A stretch of 39,779 bases of DNA from Achromobacter denitrificans NBRC 15125 (GCF_001571365.1 NZ_BCTQ01000048.1:1-39779); one strand, 5' to 3'. Counted from the stretch's first letter, positions 1-7,650 are shown. Numbers and translations are program-made. Notes: a model not told the origin generated them from the letters alone.

Positions 1-340
1 GATCCGAAGCGCAGCCCCAGTGGGGCGAGCATCGGAATCCCGCAGTCCGGACGCCGGCGGCTCAAGAACGACCATCTTCGCGCTGAGATGGATGTCAGAC
101 ACCTGGCTGTTGAGGTTCTGAACCCGCCGAGGCTGCCCTGCGCCATTCCGATGCTCGCCCCACTGGGGCTGTGCTTCGGATGGCTCCGGGGTCCTCGGCT
201 GACAGCCGCGTTATGCGATGGTTTTGAAGCTCTGCCGTGGGCGGATGTCGTGAGCCGGGGGCCGGGCGGAGGGATCCGAAGCGCAGACCCAGTGGGGCGA
301 GCATCGGAATCCCGCAGTCCGGACGCCGGCGGCTCAAGAA
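1..340. repeat. Dispersed repeat cluster: two direct copies and one inverted partial copy
   Basis: Positions 1-68 and 273-340 are near-identical direct copies; I see one mismatch, in the CAGCCCCAG/CAGACCCAG segment. Positions 145-181 carry an inverted copy of the first half, with the shared core CGATGCTCGCCCCACTGGGG. The 358 bases before the first gene hold no convincing coding sequence. Short open frames here simply translate the repeat in both directions. The arrangement suggests an interspersed intergenic repeat family found elsewhere in this genome; I cannot confirm that from one window. Position 1 begins inside a copy, so the cluster may extend to the left. Confidence 0.8.
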
Positions 341-358
341 ACCCGGCCTCACACGTTC

Positions 359-1597
359 CTACGCCGGCGCGCGCTCCCGATCCACGGCCGCGACCACGCC
401 AGCCTCGATCAGCGCATCGATTTCCTGCTCTCCGTAGCCGAACTCTCCCAGGATGGCGATGGTGTCCTCGCCCAGCCTGGGCGCGGCGCGGTGATATTGC
501 GCGGGAGTGGCCGACAGTTTCACGGGCATGCCCACGGTGCGCACCTTGCCGGCCACCGGGTGATCCTGTTCCACCACCATGCCGCGGGCCAGCGTCTGCG
601 GATGCGACAGCGCCTGCGCGATCGAATGCACCGGCCCGGCGGGCACGCCGGCCTCGTCGAAAACGTCCAGCCATTCCTGCGCGCTGCGCGTCTCCAGGAT
701 CGCGGACATCTCCGCCACCAGTTCGTCGCGGTTGTTCATGCGGTCGCGGTTGCGGGCGTAGCGCGGGTCGTCCGCCCACTCCGGCCGGCCCAGCGCCTGC
801 GCGATGCGCTGCCAGTTCTTCTCGTTCGCGCCGCCGATGATGATCCAGTCGGTGGCGGTGGGAAACGCCTGGTACGGCGCGCTGAGCACGTGCGCCGAGC
901 CCGTCGGGCCGGGCGAGACGCCGCTGCCGAAATAGATGGCGGCATGCCAGTACAGCTGTTGCAGGCTGGCTTCGAGCAGCGAGGTCTCCACGATCTGGCC
1001 TTCGCCCGTGCGTTGCTTGTGCTGGTAGGCCGCGAGCACGCCGAACGCCGCCAGCAGGCCGGCGTTGATGTCCGCGACCGAATTGCCCGTGCGCAGGGGC
1101 GGCCCGCCCGGCTCGCCGGTGATCGCCATCAGGCCGGAGAAGCCCTGGGCCACCAGATCGAAGCCGCCCTTGTCGGCGTAGGGGCCGGTGGTGCCGTAGC
1201 CCGACACCGCGCAGTAGATCAGGCCCGGGTTCTCGCGCCGCAGCGTCTCGTAGCCCAGGCCCAGCTTCTCCATCGTGCCCTTGCGGAAGTTCTCGGTCAC
1301 CACGTCCGCGTCGCGGATCATGCGCAGCAGCACCTTCTTGCCCTCGGGGTGCTTCAGGTCCAGGGCGATGGCGCGCTTGTTGCGGTTGAGCATGAGATAA
1401 GGCGCCGAGATCCCGTTGATCTGGGGGTCGCGGTACTGGCGCGAATCGTCGCCGCCGTCGAGTTTCTCGACCTTGATGACGTCGGCGCCCATGTCCGCCA
1501 GCATCATGCCGCAGGTCGGGCCGGCCATGATCTGCGAAAGCTCGATCACGCGCATGCCCGCCAGGGCGCCCGCGGGGCGGTGGGTATCGTTCTGCAT
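359..1597 (-). CDS. CaiB/BaiF family CoA-transferase (type III)
   Basis: A 412-residue protein of the usual length for class III CoA-transferases, which move CoA between a thioester and a free carboxylic acid in the cytoplasm. The N-terminus has the family signature (GMRVIELSQIMAGPTCGMMLADMGADVIKVE, residues 14-44, abbreviated here by its ends). The presumed catalytic aspartate is D176 in GNSVADINAG, matching the Asp that forms the enzyme-bound anhydride in formyl-CoA transferase. Later glycine-rich and substrate-loop segments are intact. It is the last gene of a minus-strand unit after a Bug receptor and an enoyl-CoA hydratase-like gene, 20 bases downstream of the latter. I infer that the three genes import, activate and transform an organic acid. 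The acid itself cannot be read from the sequence. Confidence 0.93.
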   Translation of the reverse strand: MQNDTHRPAGALAGMRVIELSQIMAGPTCGMMLADMGADVIKVEKLDGGDDSRQYRDPQINGISAPYLMLNRNKRAIALDLKHPEGKKVLLRMIRDADVVTENFRKGTMEKLGLGYETLRRENPGLIYCAVSGYGTTGPYADKGGFDLVAQGFSGLMAITGEPGGPPLRTGNSVADINAGLLAAFGVLAAYQHKQRTGEGQIVETSLLEASLQQLYWHAAIYFGSGVSPGPTGSAHVLSAPYQAFPTATDWIIIGGANEKNWQRIAQALGRPEWADDPRYARNRDRMNNRDELVAEMSAILETRSAQEWLDVFDEAGVPAGPVHSIAQALSHPQTLARGMVVEQDHPVAGKVRTVGMPVKLSATPAQYHRAAPRLGEDTIAILGEFGYGEQEIDALIEAGVVAAVDRERAPA

Positions 1598-1617
1598 GTG
1601 GACTCCTAGCGCCGCGT

Positions 1618-2418
1618 TCAGCGGCCGGTGAATTGCGGCTTGGCCTTGGCCAGGAAGGCGCGGTAGCCCGCGCGGAAATCCTCAGTGTCGAAACAATCGA
1701 AGGCCTCGTCGCGGTCGGCGTCCGTCAGGGGCTTGCCGCTCGCCAGGTTGCGGATGAACTTCTTGTGCCAGCGCGCCACCAGCGGCGCGCCGTCGGCGAT
1801 GAGGCGGGCAGTGGCCCGGGCTTGCGCGGCGACCTGGTCGTCGGGCTCCACGCGGGTGACCACGCCCAGGCGCAGGGCCTGCTCGGCGTCGAAAATGTTG
1901 CCTTCGAGCAGCACCTGCAGCGCCACCGACGGGCCGACCAGGCGCACCAGCGGCGCCAGCTCCGAATACGACATCACCAGGCCCAGGTTCTTGATCGGCA
2001 CGCCGAACCGCGAGCTCTCGCCGCAGATGCGGATGTCGGCCAGACTGGCGATCTCCAGGCCGCCGCCCACGCAGATGCCGTGTATCTGCGCCACCACGGG
2101 GTGCTGGCATCCGCCGATGGCCTCGATCGTCCGGCGCATGACGGCGCCGTACTCCACCGCCTGCTGCTTGTTGCTGCGCGCGGTCTCGAACTCGCCGATG
2201 TCGTTGCCCGGCGAAAAGGCCTTTTCGCCGGCCCCGCGCAGCAGCACGCAGCGCACGCTGTCGTCGGCGTCCAGCTCCAGGAAGGTGTCGCCCAGCAGCC
2301 GCCAGCTGTCGATGGTGAAAGCGTTGAGCTTCTCCGGACGGTTCAGCACCACGGTCACGATGTCGCCGTCGCGCTGGCTCAGGATGAGGGGGGAATCGGA
2401 AGTGGGGAGTGCGCTCAT
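1618..2418 (-). CDS. Enoyl-CoA hydratase/isomerase (crotonase) family protein
   Basis: A 266-residue crotonase-fold protein. The oxyanion-hole segments are present: FSPGNDIGEF near residue 68 and HGICVGGGLEIASLADIRI near 113-131. E122 in GLEIAS aligns with the first catalytic glutamate of classical enoyl-CoA hydratase (Glu144 of the rat enzyme). At the position of the second glutamate (Glu164) this protein has I142 in the segment GVPIKNLG, so simple water addition to an enoyl-CoA is doubtful. Isomerase, lyase or another crotonase reaction is as likely. The start at 2418 is preceded by AAAGGAA. A longer open frame running upstream overlaps the Bug gene antiframe and was not used. It sits between the Bug receptor and the CoA-transferase, so its substrate is probably the CoA thioester made by the transferase. 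Confidence 0.9.
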   Translation of the reverse strand: MSALPTSDSPLILSQRDGDIVTVVLNRPEKLNAFTIDSWRLLGDTFLELDADDSVRCVLLRGAGEKAFSPGNDIGEFETARSNKQQAVEYGAVMRRTIEAIGGCQHPVVAQIHGICVGGGLEIASLADIRICGESSRFGVPIKNLGLVMSYSELAPLVRLVGPSVALQVLLEGNIFDAEQALRLGVVTRVEPDDQVAAQARATARLIADGAPLVARWHKKFIRNLASGKPLTDADRDEAFDCFDTEDFRAGYRAFLAKAKPQFTGR

Positions 2419-2459
2419 GGCGTTCCTTTGCGTGGGCGGGGGCGGACCCCCGCGGGGGT

Positions 2460-3455
2460 TTACTGTTTGGTGAGGCCCAGGCTGGCGGTGAGCTTGCCGT
2501 ACTTGCTCCATTCGTCCTGCACGTAGGTGGCGAAGGCCGCGGGGTTCTTCGGCCCGCCGCCCAGGTCCATGCCCTGGTCGGCCAGCTTGGCCTGGATCTC
2601 GGGGTCCGCCAGGGTCTGGCCGAGCGCCTGGTCGAGCTTGTCCAGGATGGGCTTGGGCAGCTTCGCCGGCGCCAGCACCGCGTACCACTGCACGATGTCC
2701 AGGCCCTTGATGCCGGACTCGGCCAGCGTGGGCACGTTGGGCAGGCGCTTGCTGCGTTCCGGGCTGGTCACCGCCAGCGGGCGCAGCTTGCCGGCCTGGA
2801 TCTGGTTGATGGCGCCGGGCAGGGTGTCGAAGTTCATGTCCACGCTGCCGCCCAGCAAGTCCGTCATGGCCTGGCCGCTGCCCTTGTAAGGCACGTGTTC
2901 CATGCTCACGCCCGCGATCTGCGAGAAGCGGGCCGCGCTCAGGTGCTGCGGGCTGCCCATGCCGGAGGACGCGTACAGCAGCTGCTTGGGCCTGGCGCGG
3001 GCGTCGTCCACCAGGTTCTGCACGGTGGTGTAGGCATGCTTGGTCGGATTCACCACCAGCACGTTGGGCACCGAGCCGATGTAGCGCACCGCCGTGAAGT
3101 CCTTGATCGGGTCGACGTTGGACTGCACCACGTAGGGCGCGGCCACGGTGGACTGCATGTTCGCCAGCAATAGCGTGTAGCCGTCGGAATCGGCCTTGGC
3201 CACGTAGTCGGCCGCGATCAGGCCGGAGGCGCCGGGCTTGTTCTCGACCACCACCTGCTGGCCCAGCAGGGCCGACAGCCGGGCCGAAAGAATGCGGGCC
3301 GACACGTCGGTGCCGCCGCCGGGCACGAAGCCGACGATCAGGCGTACCGGCCGTTCCGGCCATTTCGAGGCGTCCTGCGCCAGGGCGGGGCTGGCGGCGG
3401 CGAGGCCGGCGGTCAGCGCCAGGGCGCCGGCCCAGGCGCGAGCGTGCTTGTTCAT
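2460..3455 (-). CDS. Bug-family periplasmic solute-binding receptor
   Basis: A 331-residue secreted protein with a clear signal peptide: basic start, hydrophobic core and an ALA-type cleavage site near residue 26 (SPALAQDA). The Bug/TctC signature follows: WPERPVRLIVGFVPGGGTDVSARIL near 33-57, then VVVENKPGASG and ADSDGYTLLL. Bug proteins are the extracytoplasmic receptors of tripartite tricarboxylate transporters and bind carboxylates or related small acids. No TctA/TctB membrane genes lie nearby, so it must use a permease encoded elsewhere or act as a sensor. It is the first gene of the minus-strand Bug / crotonase / CoA-transferase unit. Its start has a strong AAAGGAGA ribosome site and faces the divergent GntR gene. 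Confidence 0.94.
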   Translation of the reverse strand: MNKHARAWAGALALTAGLAAASPALAQDASKWPERPVRLIVGFVPGGGTDVSARILSARLSALLGQQVVVENKPGASGLIAADYVAKADSDGYTLLLANMQSTVAAPYVVQSNVDPIKDFTAVRYIGSVPNVLVVNPTKHAYTTVQNLVDDARARPKQLLYASSGMGSPQHLSAARFSQIAGVSMEHVPYKGSGQAMTDLLGGSVDMNFDTLPGAINQIQAGKLRPLAVTSPERSKRLPNVPTLAESGIKGLDIVQWYAVLAPAKLPKPILDKLDQALGQTLADPEIQAKLADQGMDLGGGPKNPAAFATYVQDEWSKYGKLTASLGLTKQ

Positions 3456-3517
3456 GAAAGTCTCCTTTGGTGGGGGAATGCCTGCCCGCGTGTTGCTTGC
3501 TCTATGATGGGGTCAGG

Positions 3518-3546
3518 TTGGTATGCCTTTGGTGTTTGGTATACCA
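3518..3546. promoter_or_regulatory. Probable GntR (FadR-type) operator pair
   Basis: A perfect palindrome TGGTATACCA lies at 3537-3546, and a degenerate copy TTGGTATGCC at 3518-3527. They sit between the divergent Bug gene (start 3455) and GntR gene (start 3585). TGGT-N(0-3)-ACCA is the known core of FadR-subfamily GntR operators. The placement suggests that the neighbouring regulator controls both its own gene and the Bug/crotonase/CoA-transferase unit. Confidence 0.65.
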
Positions 3547-3584
3547 GATACAAAAATAGTCGAATTAGCGAGTGCGAACAACTC

Positions 3585-4286
3585 ATGGCTAACCCTGAAG
3601 TCCTGGACCAGTCCGTCCCCGATTTGGCCATCAATCACCCGACGCTGCCGGCCGTGGTCGCCGAAAAATTGCGGCAGCTCATCATCGACGGCACGTTCAA
3701 GCCGGGCACCTGGCTGAACGAGCGCGACCTGTGCGACCAGCTGAAGATTTCGCGCACGCCCTTGCGCGAGGCCTACCGCATGCTGGCCTCGGACGGCCTG
3801 GTGGCCTTGCAGCCCAAGCGCGGGGCGATGGTGATCGAGTTGTCGGCCGACGACGTGGAGAACATCTTCGACGTGCTGTCGGTGCTGGAAGGACTGGCGG
3901 TGCGCAGCGCCGCCGAGCGCGCGACGGACGCGGAATTGGCGCGCATCGCGCAGCTGCATGCGCAGATGCGGGAGAACTACGAAAAGCGCGATATCCGCGC
4001 GTATTTCGCCGCCAGCATGGGCACGCACATCGCGATCAACCGCGCCGCGCACAATCCGGCGCTAACCCATGCCTACGACCGGCTGAACCTGCAGGTGCAG
4101 GCGCTGCGCTACAAATCCAATTTCGACGGGGACGAGTGGACGGCGGCGGTGGCCGACCACGAGGCCTTCGTGCAGGCCCTGATGGAGCGCGACGGCGAGC
4201 GCGCCGAGGCGCTGATCCGCAAGCACGTGCGCAGCAAGAAGCCGTACAACCTGCGGGTGCGGCATGGCGCAGCGCCCAGGGGCTGA
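3585..4286 (+). CDS. GntR-family transcriptional regulator, FadR/FCD subfamily
   Basis: A 233-residue regulator with an N-terminal winged helix. About residues 23-80 contain VAEKLRQLIIDGTFKPGTWLNERDLCDQL and KISRTPLREAYRMLASDGLV, the standard GntR recognition region. A C-terminal all-helical FCD ligand domain follows, with the histidines expected for metal or carboxylate binding (GTHIAINRAAHNPAL and VADHEAFVQAL). I chose the ATG at 3585. The frame stays open upstream to 3444, but that stretch overlaps the operator and promoter and has no GntR-like sequence. No good Shine-Dalgarno precedes 3585, so the start is not certain. It is divergent from the Bug/CoA-transferase unit and is its likely repressor, relieved by a pathway intermediate. 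Confidence 0.9.
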   Translation: MANPEVLDQSVPDLAINHPTLPAVVAEKLRQLIIDGTFKPGTWLNERDLCDQLKISRTPLREAYRMLASDGLVALQPKRGAMVIELSADDVENIFDVLSVLEGLAVRSAAERATDAELARIAQLHAQMRENYEKRDIRAYFAASMGTHIAINRAAHNPALTHAYDRLNLQVQALRYKSNFDGDEWTAAVADHEAFVQALMERDGERAEALIRKHVRSKKPYNLRVRHGAAPRG

Positions 4287-4309
4287 GCGCTCCGGCCGGC
4301 CCGCGCCGG

Positions 4310-5599
4310 TCAGGCCGAGGCCGGCTGCGGCTGCGCGCGCTTCCTGCCTATCATCAGCGCGATGAAGGCGGCGGCCAGGCCCGTCATGCCCGAGATCACG
4401 AAAGCCATCAGGTAGCTGCCCTGCGCTTCGCGCACGGCGCCCGCCATCCAGGCCGCGCTTGCCGCGCCCAGCTGGTGGCCGGCCACGATCCAGCCGAACA
4501 CGATGGAGGCATCGCGCTCGCCGAAGGCCTCGGTGGTCAGGCGCAGCGTGGGAGGCACCGTCGCGATCCAGTCCAGGCCGAAGAAGATGGCGAAGATGGA
4601 CAGGCTGTAGAACGAGAAATCGGAGTAGGGCAGGTAGATCAGCGACAGCCCGCGCAGCGCGTAGTACACGAACAGCAGCTTGCGCGGATCGTAGCGGTCG
4701 GTGAGCCAGCCCGACGCGGTGGTGCCGACCAGGTCGAAGATCCCCATCAGCGCCAGCAGCCCGGCGGCCTGCACTTCGGGCATGCCGTGGTCGCCGCAGA
4801 GCGCGATCAGATGCGTGCCCACCAGGCCGTTGGTGGTGAAGCCGCAGACGAAGAAGGTGGCGAACAGGAACCAGAACGTGCGCGTCCGGGAGGCGCGCGC
4901 CAGCGCCCCGAAGGTGGCCGCCAGCATGCCGGTGCGCGGCGCGGCGGCCTGGGGCGCGGCATGGGGATCGCTGCCGAACGGCGTCAGCCCGACGTCGGCC
5001 GGCCGGTCCGGCACCAGCCACCAGGCCAGCGGCACCAGCGCGGCGGCCCCGGCGGCCACCGCCCACACCACCCGGGTCCAGTCGCCGGACGAGGCCAGGG
5101 CCGCCAGCACCGGCAGGAACACCAGCGTGCCGGTCGCGGAGCTGGCGGTCAGCAGGCCCATCATCACGCCGCGATGGCGCGCGAACCAGCGATTGACGAC
5201 GGTGGCCCCCAGCACGATGGCCACGGCGCCCGAACTGATGCCCGAGAACACGCCCCAGCTCAGCAGCAGGTGCCAGGGCTGCGTCATGAACGCGCTGGCC
5301 GCGCTGGAGGCGGCCATCAGGGTCAGCGCGCCGATCAGCACGCGCCGCAGGCCGAAGCGCTCCATCGCCGCGGCCGCGAACGGCCCGACCAGGCCGTACA
5401 GGAAAATGCCCACGGCGGCCGAGAACGAGATGGTGCTGCGGCTCCAGCCGAAGGTTTCCTCCAGCGGCACCAGCAGCACGCTGGGCGAGGACCGCAGCCC
5501 GGCCGAGACGAGCAGCGACAGGAAGATCACTGCCACGACCACGAACGCGTATTTTTGGCCGGCGCGTCGGAACGGCATGGGAGGGTGGGCTATACTCAT
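4310..5599 (-). CDS. Major facilitator superfamily transporter
   Basis: A 429-residue inner-membrane protein with about 12 hydrophobic segments in two halves of six, joined by a central hydrophilic loop (roughly residues 200-240, containing PDRPADVGLTPFGSDPHAAP). The loop after TM2 carries the MFS motif-A region (AAAMERFGLRRVLIGALTLMA), and the second half has an equivalent (GWLTDRYDPRKLLFVYYALRG). It resembles the monocarboxylate/oxalate-formate-type MFS group, but the substrate cannot be assigned. The start at 5599 abuts one arm of the TetR operator and has no Shine-Dalgarno; M8 (5578) is an alternative. It converges with the GntR gene and is divergent from tetR, so it is probably the TetR-controlled exporter or importer. 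Confidence 0.9.
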   Translation of the reverse strand: MSIAHPPMPFRRAGQKYAFVVVAVIFLSLLVSAGLRSSPSVLLVPLEETFGWSRSTISFSAAVGIFLYGLVGPFAAAAMERFGLRRVLIGALTLMAASSAASAFMTQPWHLLLSWGVFSGISSGAVAIVLGATVVNRWFARHRGVMMGLLTASSATGTLVFLPVLAALASSGDWTRVVWAVAAGAAALVPLAWWLVPDRPADVGLTPFGSDPHAAPQAAAPRTGMLAATFGALARASRTRTFWFLFATFFVCGFTTNGLVGTHLIALCGDHGMPEVQAAGLLALMGIFDLVGTTASGWLTDRYDPRKLLFVYYALRGLSLIYLPYSDFSFYSLSIFAIFFGLDWIATVPPTLRLTTEAFGERDASIVFGWIVAGHQLGAASAAWMAGAVREAQGSYLMAFVISGMTGLAAAFIALMIGRKRAQPQPASA

Positions 5600-5660
5600 G
5601 TTACTGACCGGTACGTATGGAGGTTTGCGAATAGTACGTACCGGTCAGTAACATAGTCAA
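5598..5660. promoter_or_regulatory. Divergent promoter with twin TetR operators
   Basis: A perfect 20-base inverted repeat has arms at 5598-5617 (ATGTTACTGACCGGTACGTA) and 5635-5654, separated by 17 bases. Each arm is itself a quasi-palindrome of form TACNNACCGGTNNGTA, so the region holds two similar operators in opposite orientation. On the minus strand, a -35-like TTGACT (plus 5655-5660) and a -10-like TACTAT (plus 5631-5636), 18 bases apart, would drive the MFS gene across the right arm. On the plus strand, TTGCGA (5625-5630) and TAACAT (5649-5654) are a weaker promoter for tetR. A dimer on either arm would block both promoters. Confidence 0.8.
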
Positions 5661-5716
5661 GCGCTTTTTTGGCGCCCCGTTCCGGACGGATCCGCCATCG
5701 GAAAAGGAGCCTACGT

Positions 5717-6319
5717 ATGTCCAGCAAGACCGCCGACCCCCGGCCCGCCGCCAAACCGCCGCTGGCGGCTGATCGCATCCGCAAGACGGCGCGGGAAATG
5801 TTCTACCGGGACGGCATCCGCGCCGTGGGGGTGGACGCCATCGTCAATGAAGCGGGGGTGACCAAGCCCAGCCTGTACCGCAGCTTTTCGTCCAAGGACG
5901 AGCTGGCGGCGGCCTATCTGCGCGACTACGAAGCCGAATTCTGGAACCGCTTCGACGCCGCCCGCGACGCGCATCCCGGCGACCCGCGGGCGCAGATCCT
6001 GGCCTACCTGTCCGGCCTGGCCGGGCGCGCCGTGCAAAGCGGCTACCGGGGTTGCGGCCTGACCAACGCGGCGGTCGAATACCCCGAGCAGGACAATCCG
6101 GCCAGGGCTGTGGCGGTGGCCCACAAGGCCGAATTGCGCCGCCGGCTGGCCGCGATGGCGGCGGAAATGGGCGCGGACGACCCGCAAGCCCTGGGCGACG
6201 GCCTGTTGCTGTTGCTCGAAGGCGCGTTCGTGTCCAGCCAGCTGTTCGGGGAGGGCGGGCCGGCCGGCCGCGTGGCCGAAATGGCCGATAAGCTGATCCA
6301 GGCCCATCTGCCCCGCTGA
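5717..6319 (+). CDS. TetR/AcrR-family transcriptional regulator
   Basis: A 200-residue regulator. The N-terminal TetR helix-turn-helix spans about residues 18-65 (ADRIRKTAREMFYRDGIRAVGVDAIVNEAGVTKPSLYRSFSSKDEL, given by its ends), including the typical GVTKPSLYRSFSSKDEL recognition helix. The C-terminal ligand domain contains RGCGLTNAAVEYPEQDNPA, as in the YxaF/LmrA-like TetR group with a cysteine in this position. The ATG at 5717 follows AAAGGAG at about 5703-5709; an upstream in-frame ATG at 5669 was rejected for lack of such a site. It is divergent from the MFS transporter and should bind the twin operators at 5598-5654. Confidence 0.93.
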   Translation: MSSKTADPRPAAKPPLAADRIRKTAREMFYRDGIRAVGVDAIVNEAGVTKPSLYRSFSSKDELAAAYLRDYEAEFWNRFDAARDAHPGDPRAQILAYLSGLAGRAVQSGYRGCGLTNAAVEYPEQDNPARAVAVAHKAELRRRLAAMAAEMGADDPQALGDGLLLLLEGAFVSSQLFGEGGPAGRVAEMADKLIQAHLPR

Positions 6320-6420
6320 GCCGGCTGCACGGCGACGGTGCGCAATGTGGTGCCGGATGCACCGTTATTTGGCGTTTGTACCCATTGTGCAACGAACAAA
6401 AAAATGCTTGGAAATTTTTA

Positions 6421-6449
6421 TTGCGGCGCAACAAGCACAGGTCTAAGAT
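6421..6449 (+). promoter_or_regulatory. Probable sigma-70 promoter of the small gene at 6494
   Basis: TTGCGG (6421-6426) and TAAGAT (6444-6449) are separated by exactly 17 bases, in a locally AT-rich stretch that contrasts with the surrounding GC-rich DNA. Transcription would begin near 6456, giving a leader of about 40 bases before the start codon at 6494. The preceding part of this gap (6320-6420) shows no gene. Confidence 0.6.
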
Positions 6450-6493
6450 GAACTCGTGTTGTTCCACATCGCGCTTTTCTCAAGGAGAGAATC

Positions 6494-6715
6494 ATGAGCG
6501 ATACCGCATTGAAGAACGCCCGTATGTCGGATGAGCTGGAGCGGTCGCTGATCCGCGACGCCATCGAGGCTCAGGCCCTGTCCGGCCCGCGCGGCCGCGG
6601 CGGCTGGCGGCGTCTGAAGGTGCGCCTGGCGGCGCTGGGCGGAGCGGTGGGAGAGGTCCTGCACGATATGGATGCGGGCCGGCGGCAGCACCCGGTGGTC
6701 TCCGCCTATCACTGA
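6494..6715 (+). CDS. Small orphan protein, 73 residues, unknown function
   Basis: I do not recognise a family. The case for a real gene is strong: a consensus-like promoter at 6421-6449, an AAGGAGAG ribosome site six bases before the ATG, and a canonical terminator 14 bases after the stop. The protein has an acidic/helical N-terminal third (MSDELERSLIRDAIEAQAL), a Gly/Arg-rich turn (GPRGRGGWRR) and a basic amphipathic segment (LKVRLAALGGAVGEVL), and ends in a polar tail. There is no signal peptide or full membrane span. It is a monocistronic unit between tetR and the AhpD-like gene. Confidence 0.75.
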   Translation: MSDTALKNARMSDELERSLIRDAIEAQALSGPRGRGGWRRLKVRLAALGGAVGEVLHDMDAGRRQHPVVSAYH

Positions 6716-6728
6716 TAGGCCCCGCCCC

Positions 6729-6763
6729 AAAAAACCCCAGGATTGCGTCCTGGGGTTTTTTTT
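6729..6763 (+). terminator. Rho-independent terminator
   Basis: A perfect stem AAAAACCCCAGGA / TCCTGGGGTTTTT with the loop TTGCG is followed by an uninterrupted T run. It lies just after the small gene ending at 6715. The A-run on the 5' side makes it potentially bidirectional, so it could also stop transcripts of the minus-strand gene at 6832-7194. Confidence 0.92.
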
Positions 6764-6831
6764 CGCCTTGGGGTGCCTATCCCGGCAGCCGCATCGGCAT
6801 CCTGGCGCCGGGCATGTTCCAGGCGCGGCGC

Positions 6832-7194
6832 TCAGGCGGGCTGCGGCGCGGGCGCGGTGAACTCGTCGAAAGCGGCCACGGCGTTGGCCGCGTACATCGC
6901 CACCGGGCCGCCGCCCATGTAGATGGCCACGCCCAGCGCCTCGTGCACTTCCTCGACGCTGGCGCCCAGGCGCGCGAGCGCCTTGGCATGAAACCCGATG
7001 CAGCCGTCGCAGCGCGCGGCCACGCCCACGGCCAGGGCGATCAGTTCCTTCGTCTTGGGATCCAGGGCGCCGCCGGCCATGGCGGCCTTGCCCATTTCGC
7101 CAAAGCCCTTCATCACGCCCGGCTGGGTCTGGTGCAGGGGCGCGAGATTGGCCGAAATGGCCTGGGTGAGCTGGCGGTAATTCGTTGCGGTCAT
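6832..7194 (-). CDS. Carboxymuconolactone decarboxylase / AhpD-like protein
   Basis: A 120-residue single-domain protein of the AhpD/CMD fold. The redox motif is intact: RCDGCIGFH, with C62, C65 and H69, preceded by E50 in KTKELIALAVGVAA. In AhpD this set forms the disulfide-peroxidase site, so thiol-based peroxide or alkylhydroperoxidase activity is likely in the cytoplasm. No AhpC partner is adjacent. The start at 7194 faces the ArsR-family gene across a palindromic operator, so it is probably controlled by that regulator, consistent with a thiol or sulfur-stress role. Confidence 0.9.
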   Translation of the reverse strand: MTATNYRQLTQAISANLAPLHQTQPGVMKGFGEMGKAAMAGGALDPKTKELIALAVGVAARCDGCIGFHAKALARLGASVEEVHEALGVAIYMGGGPVAMYAANAVAAFDEFTAPAPQPA

Positions 7195-7234
7195 GGAATG
7201 GCTCCGGGTTGCGGGTGAGGGTAGCGGGGGACTT

Positions 7235-7258
7235 TTAATTTAGTCTATGCTAAATTAA
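7235..7258. promoter_or_regulatory. AT-rich palindromic operator for the ArsR-family regulator
   Basis: The inverted repeat TTAATTTAG (7235-7243) / CTAAATTAA (7250-7258) with a 6-base centre stands out as AT-rich in GC-rich DNA. It lies between the divergent AhpD-like and ArsR-family genes. Persulfide-sensing ArsR proteins (BigR/YgaV group) are known to bind AT-rich palindromes that overlap their own promoters, so I infer autoregulation and control of the AhpD-like gene. Confidence 0.7.
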
Positions 7259-7298
7259 GAAAAGCCTGAACTAACCAGCCTGCCTATCTCACGGGAAC

Positions 7299-7610
7299 AT
7301 GACCCAGCGCAAATCCGACATCGACGTCCTGCGGGACAGTGCAGTGCAGGCCGCCGCGTTACTGCAGGCCGTGGGCAATCCCAACCGCTTGCTGGTGCTG
7401 TGCCTGTTGATCGCGCAGGGCGAGATGAGCGTGGGGGCGCTCAACGAGATGGTGCCCCTCAGCCCGTCCGCGCTGTCGCAGCACCTGGCGCGGATGCGCG
7501 AGGAAGGGCTGGTCGCCTACCGGCGTGAGGCGCAGACGCTGTACTACCGCATCGAAGACCCGAACGTGGCCAAGCTCATCGCCACGCTGAAGGACATTTT
7601 CTGCCCATGA
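7299..7610 (+). CDS. ArsR-family regulator, YgaV/BigR-like persulfide sensor
   Basis: A 103-residue winged-helix protein. It resembles E. coli YgaV closely by eye: AAALLQAVGNPNRLLVLCLLIAQGEMSVGAL at the start, LSPSALSQHLARMREEGLV as the recognition helix, and a C-terminus in LKDIFCP. It lacks the arsenic-type CxC motif. Instead it has two well-separated cysteines, C35 in helix 2 and C102 at the end of the last helix. This is the pair that forms the tetrasulfide bridge in BigR/SqrR sensors. The following gene is a DUF2892 membrane protein, as the ygaV-ygaP pairing would predict. It probably derepresses sulfur/persulfide-handling genes. Confidence 0.88.
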   Translation: MTQRKSDIDVLRDSAVQAAALLQAVGNPNRLLVLCLLIAQGEMSVGALNEMVPLSPSALSQHLARMREEGLVAYRREAQTLYYRIEDPNVAKLIATLKDIFCP

Positions 7611-7650
7611 ATCCTTGCTTGTTTTCCCTACACTTTCCGCAGGAGTACGC

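Noticed and set aside
3731..5656. Long plus-strand frame across gntR and the MFS gene
   Set aside because: It overlaps two well-supported genes in other frames and its product is low-complexity Arg/Ala/Gly/Gln sequence.
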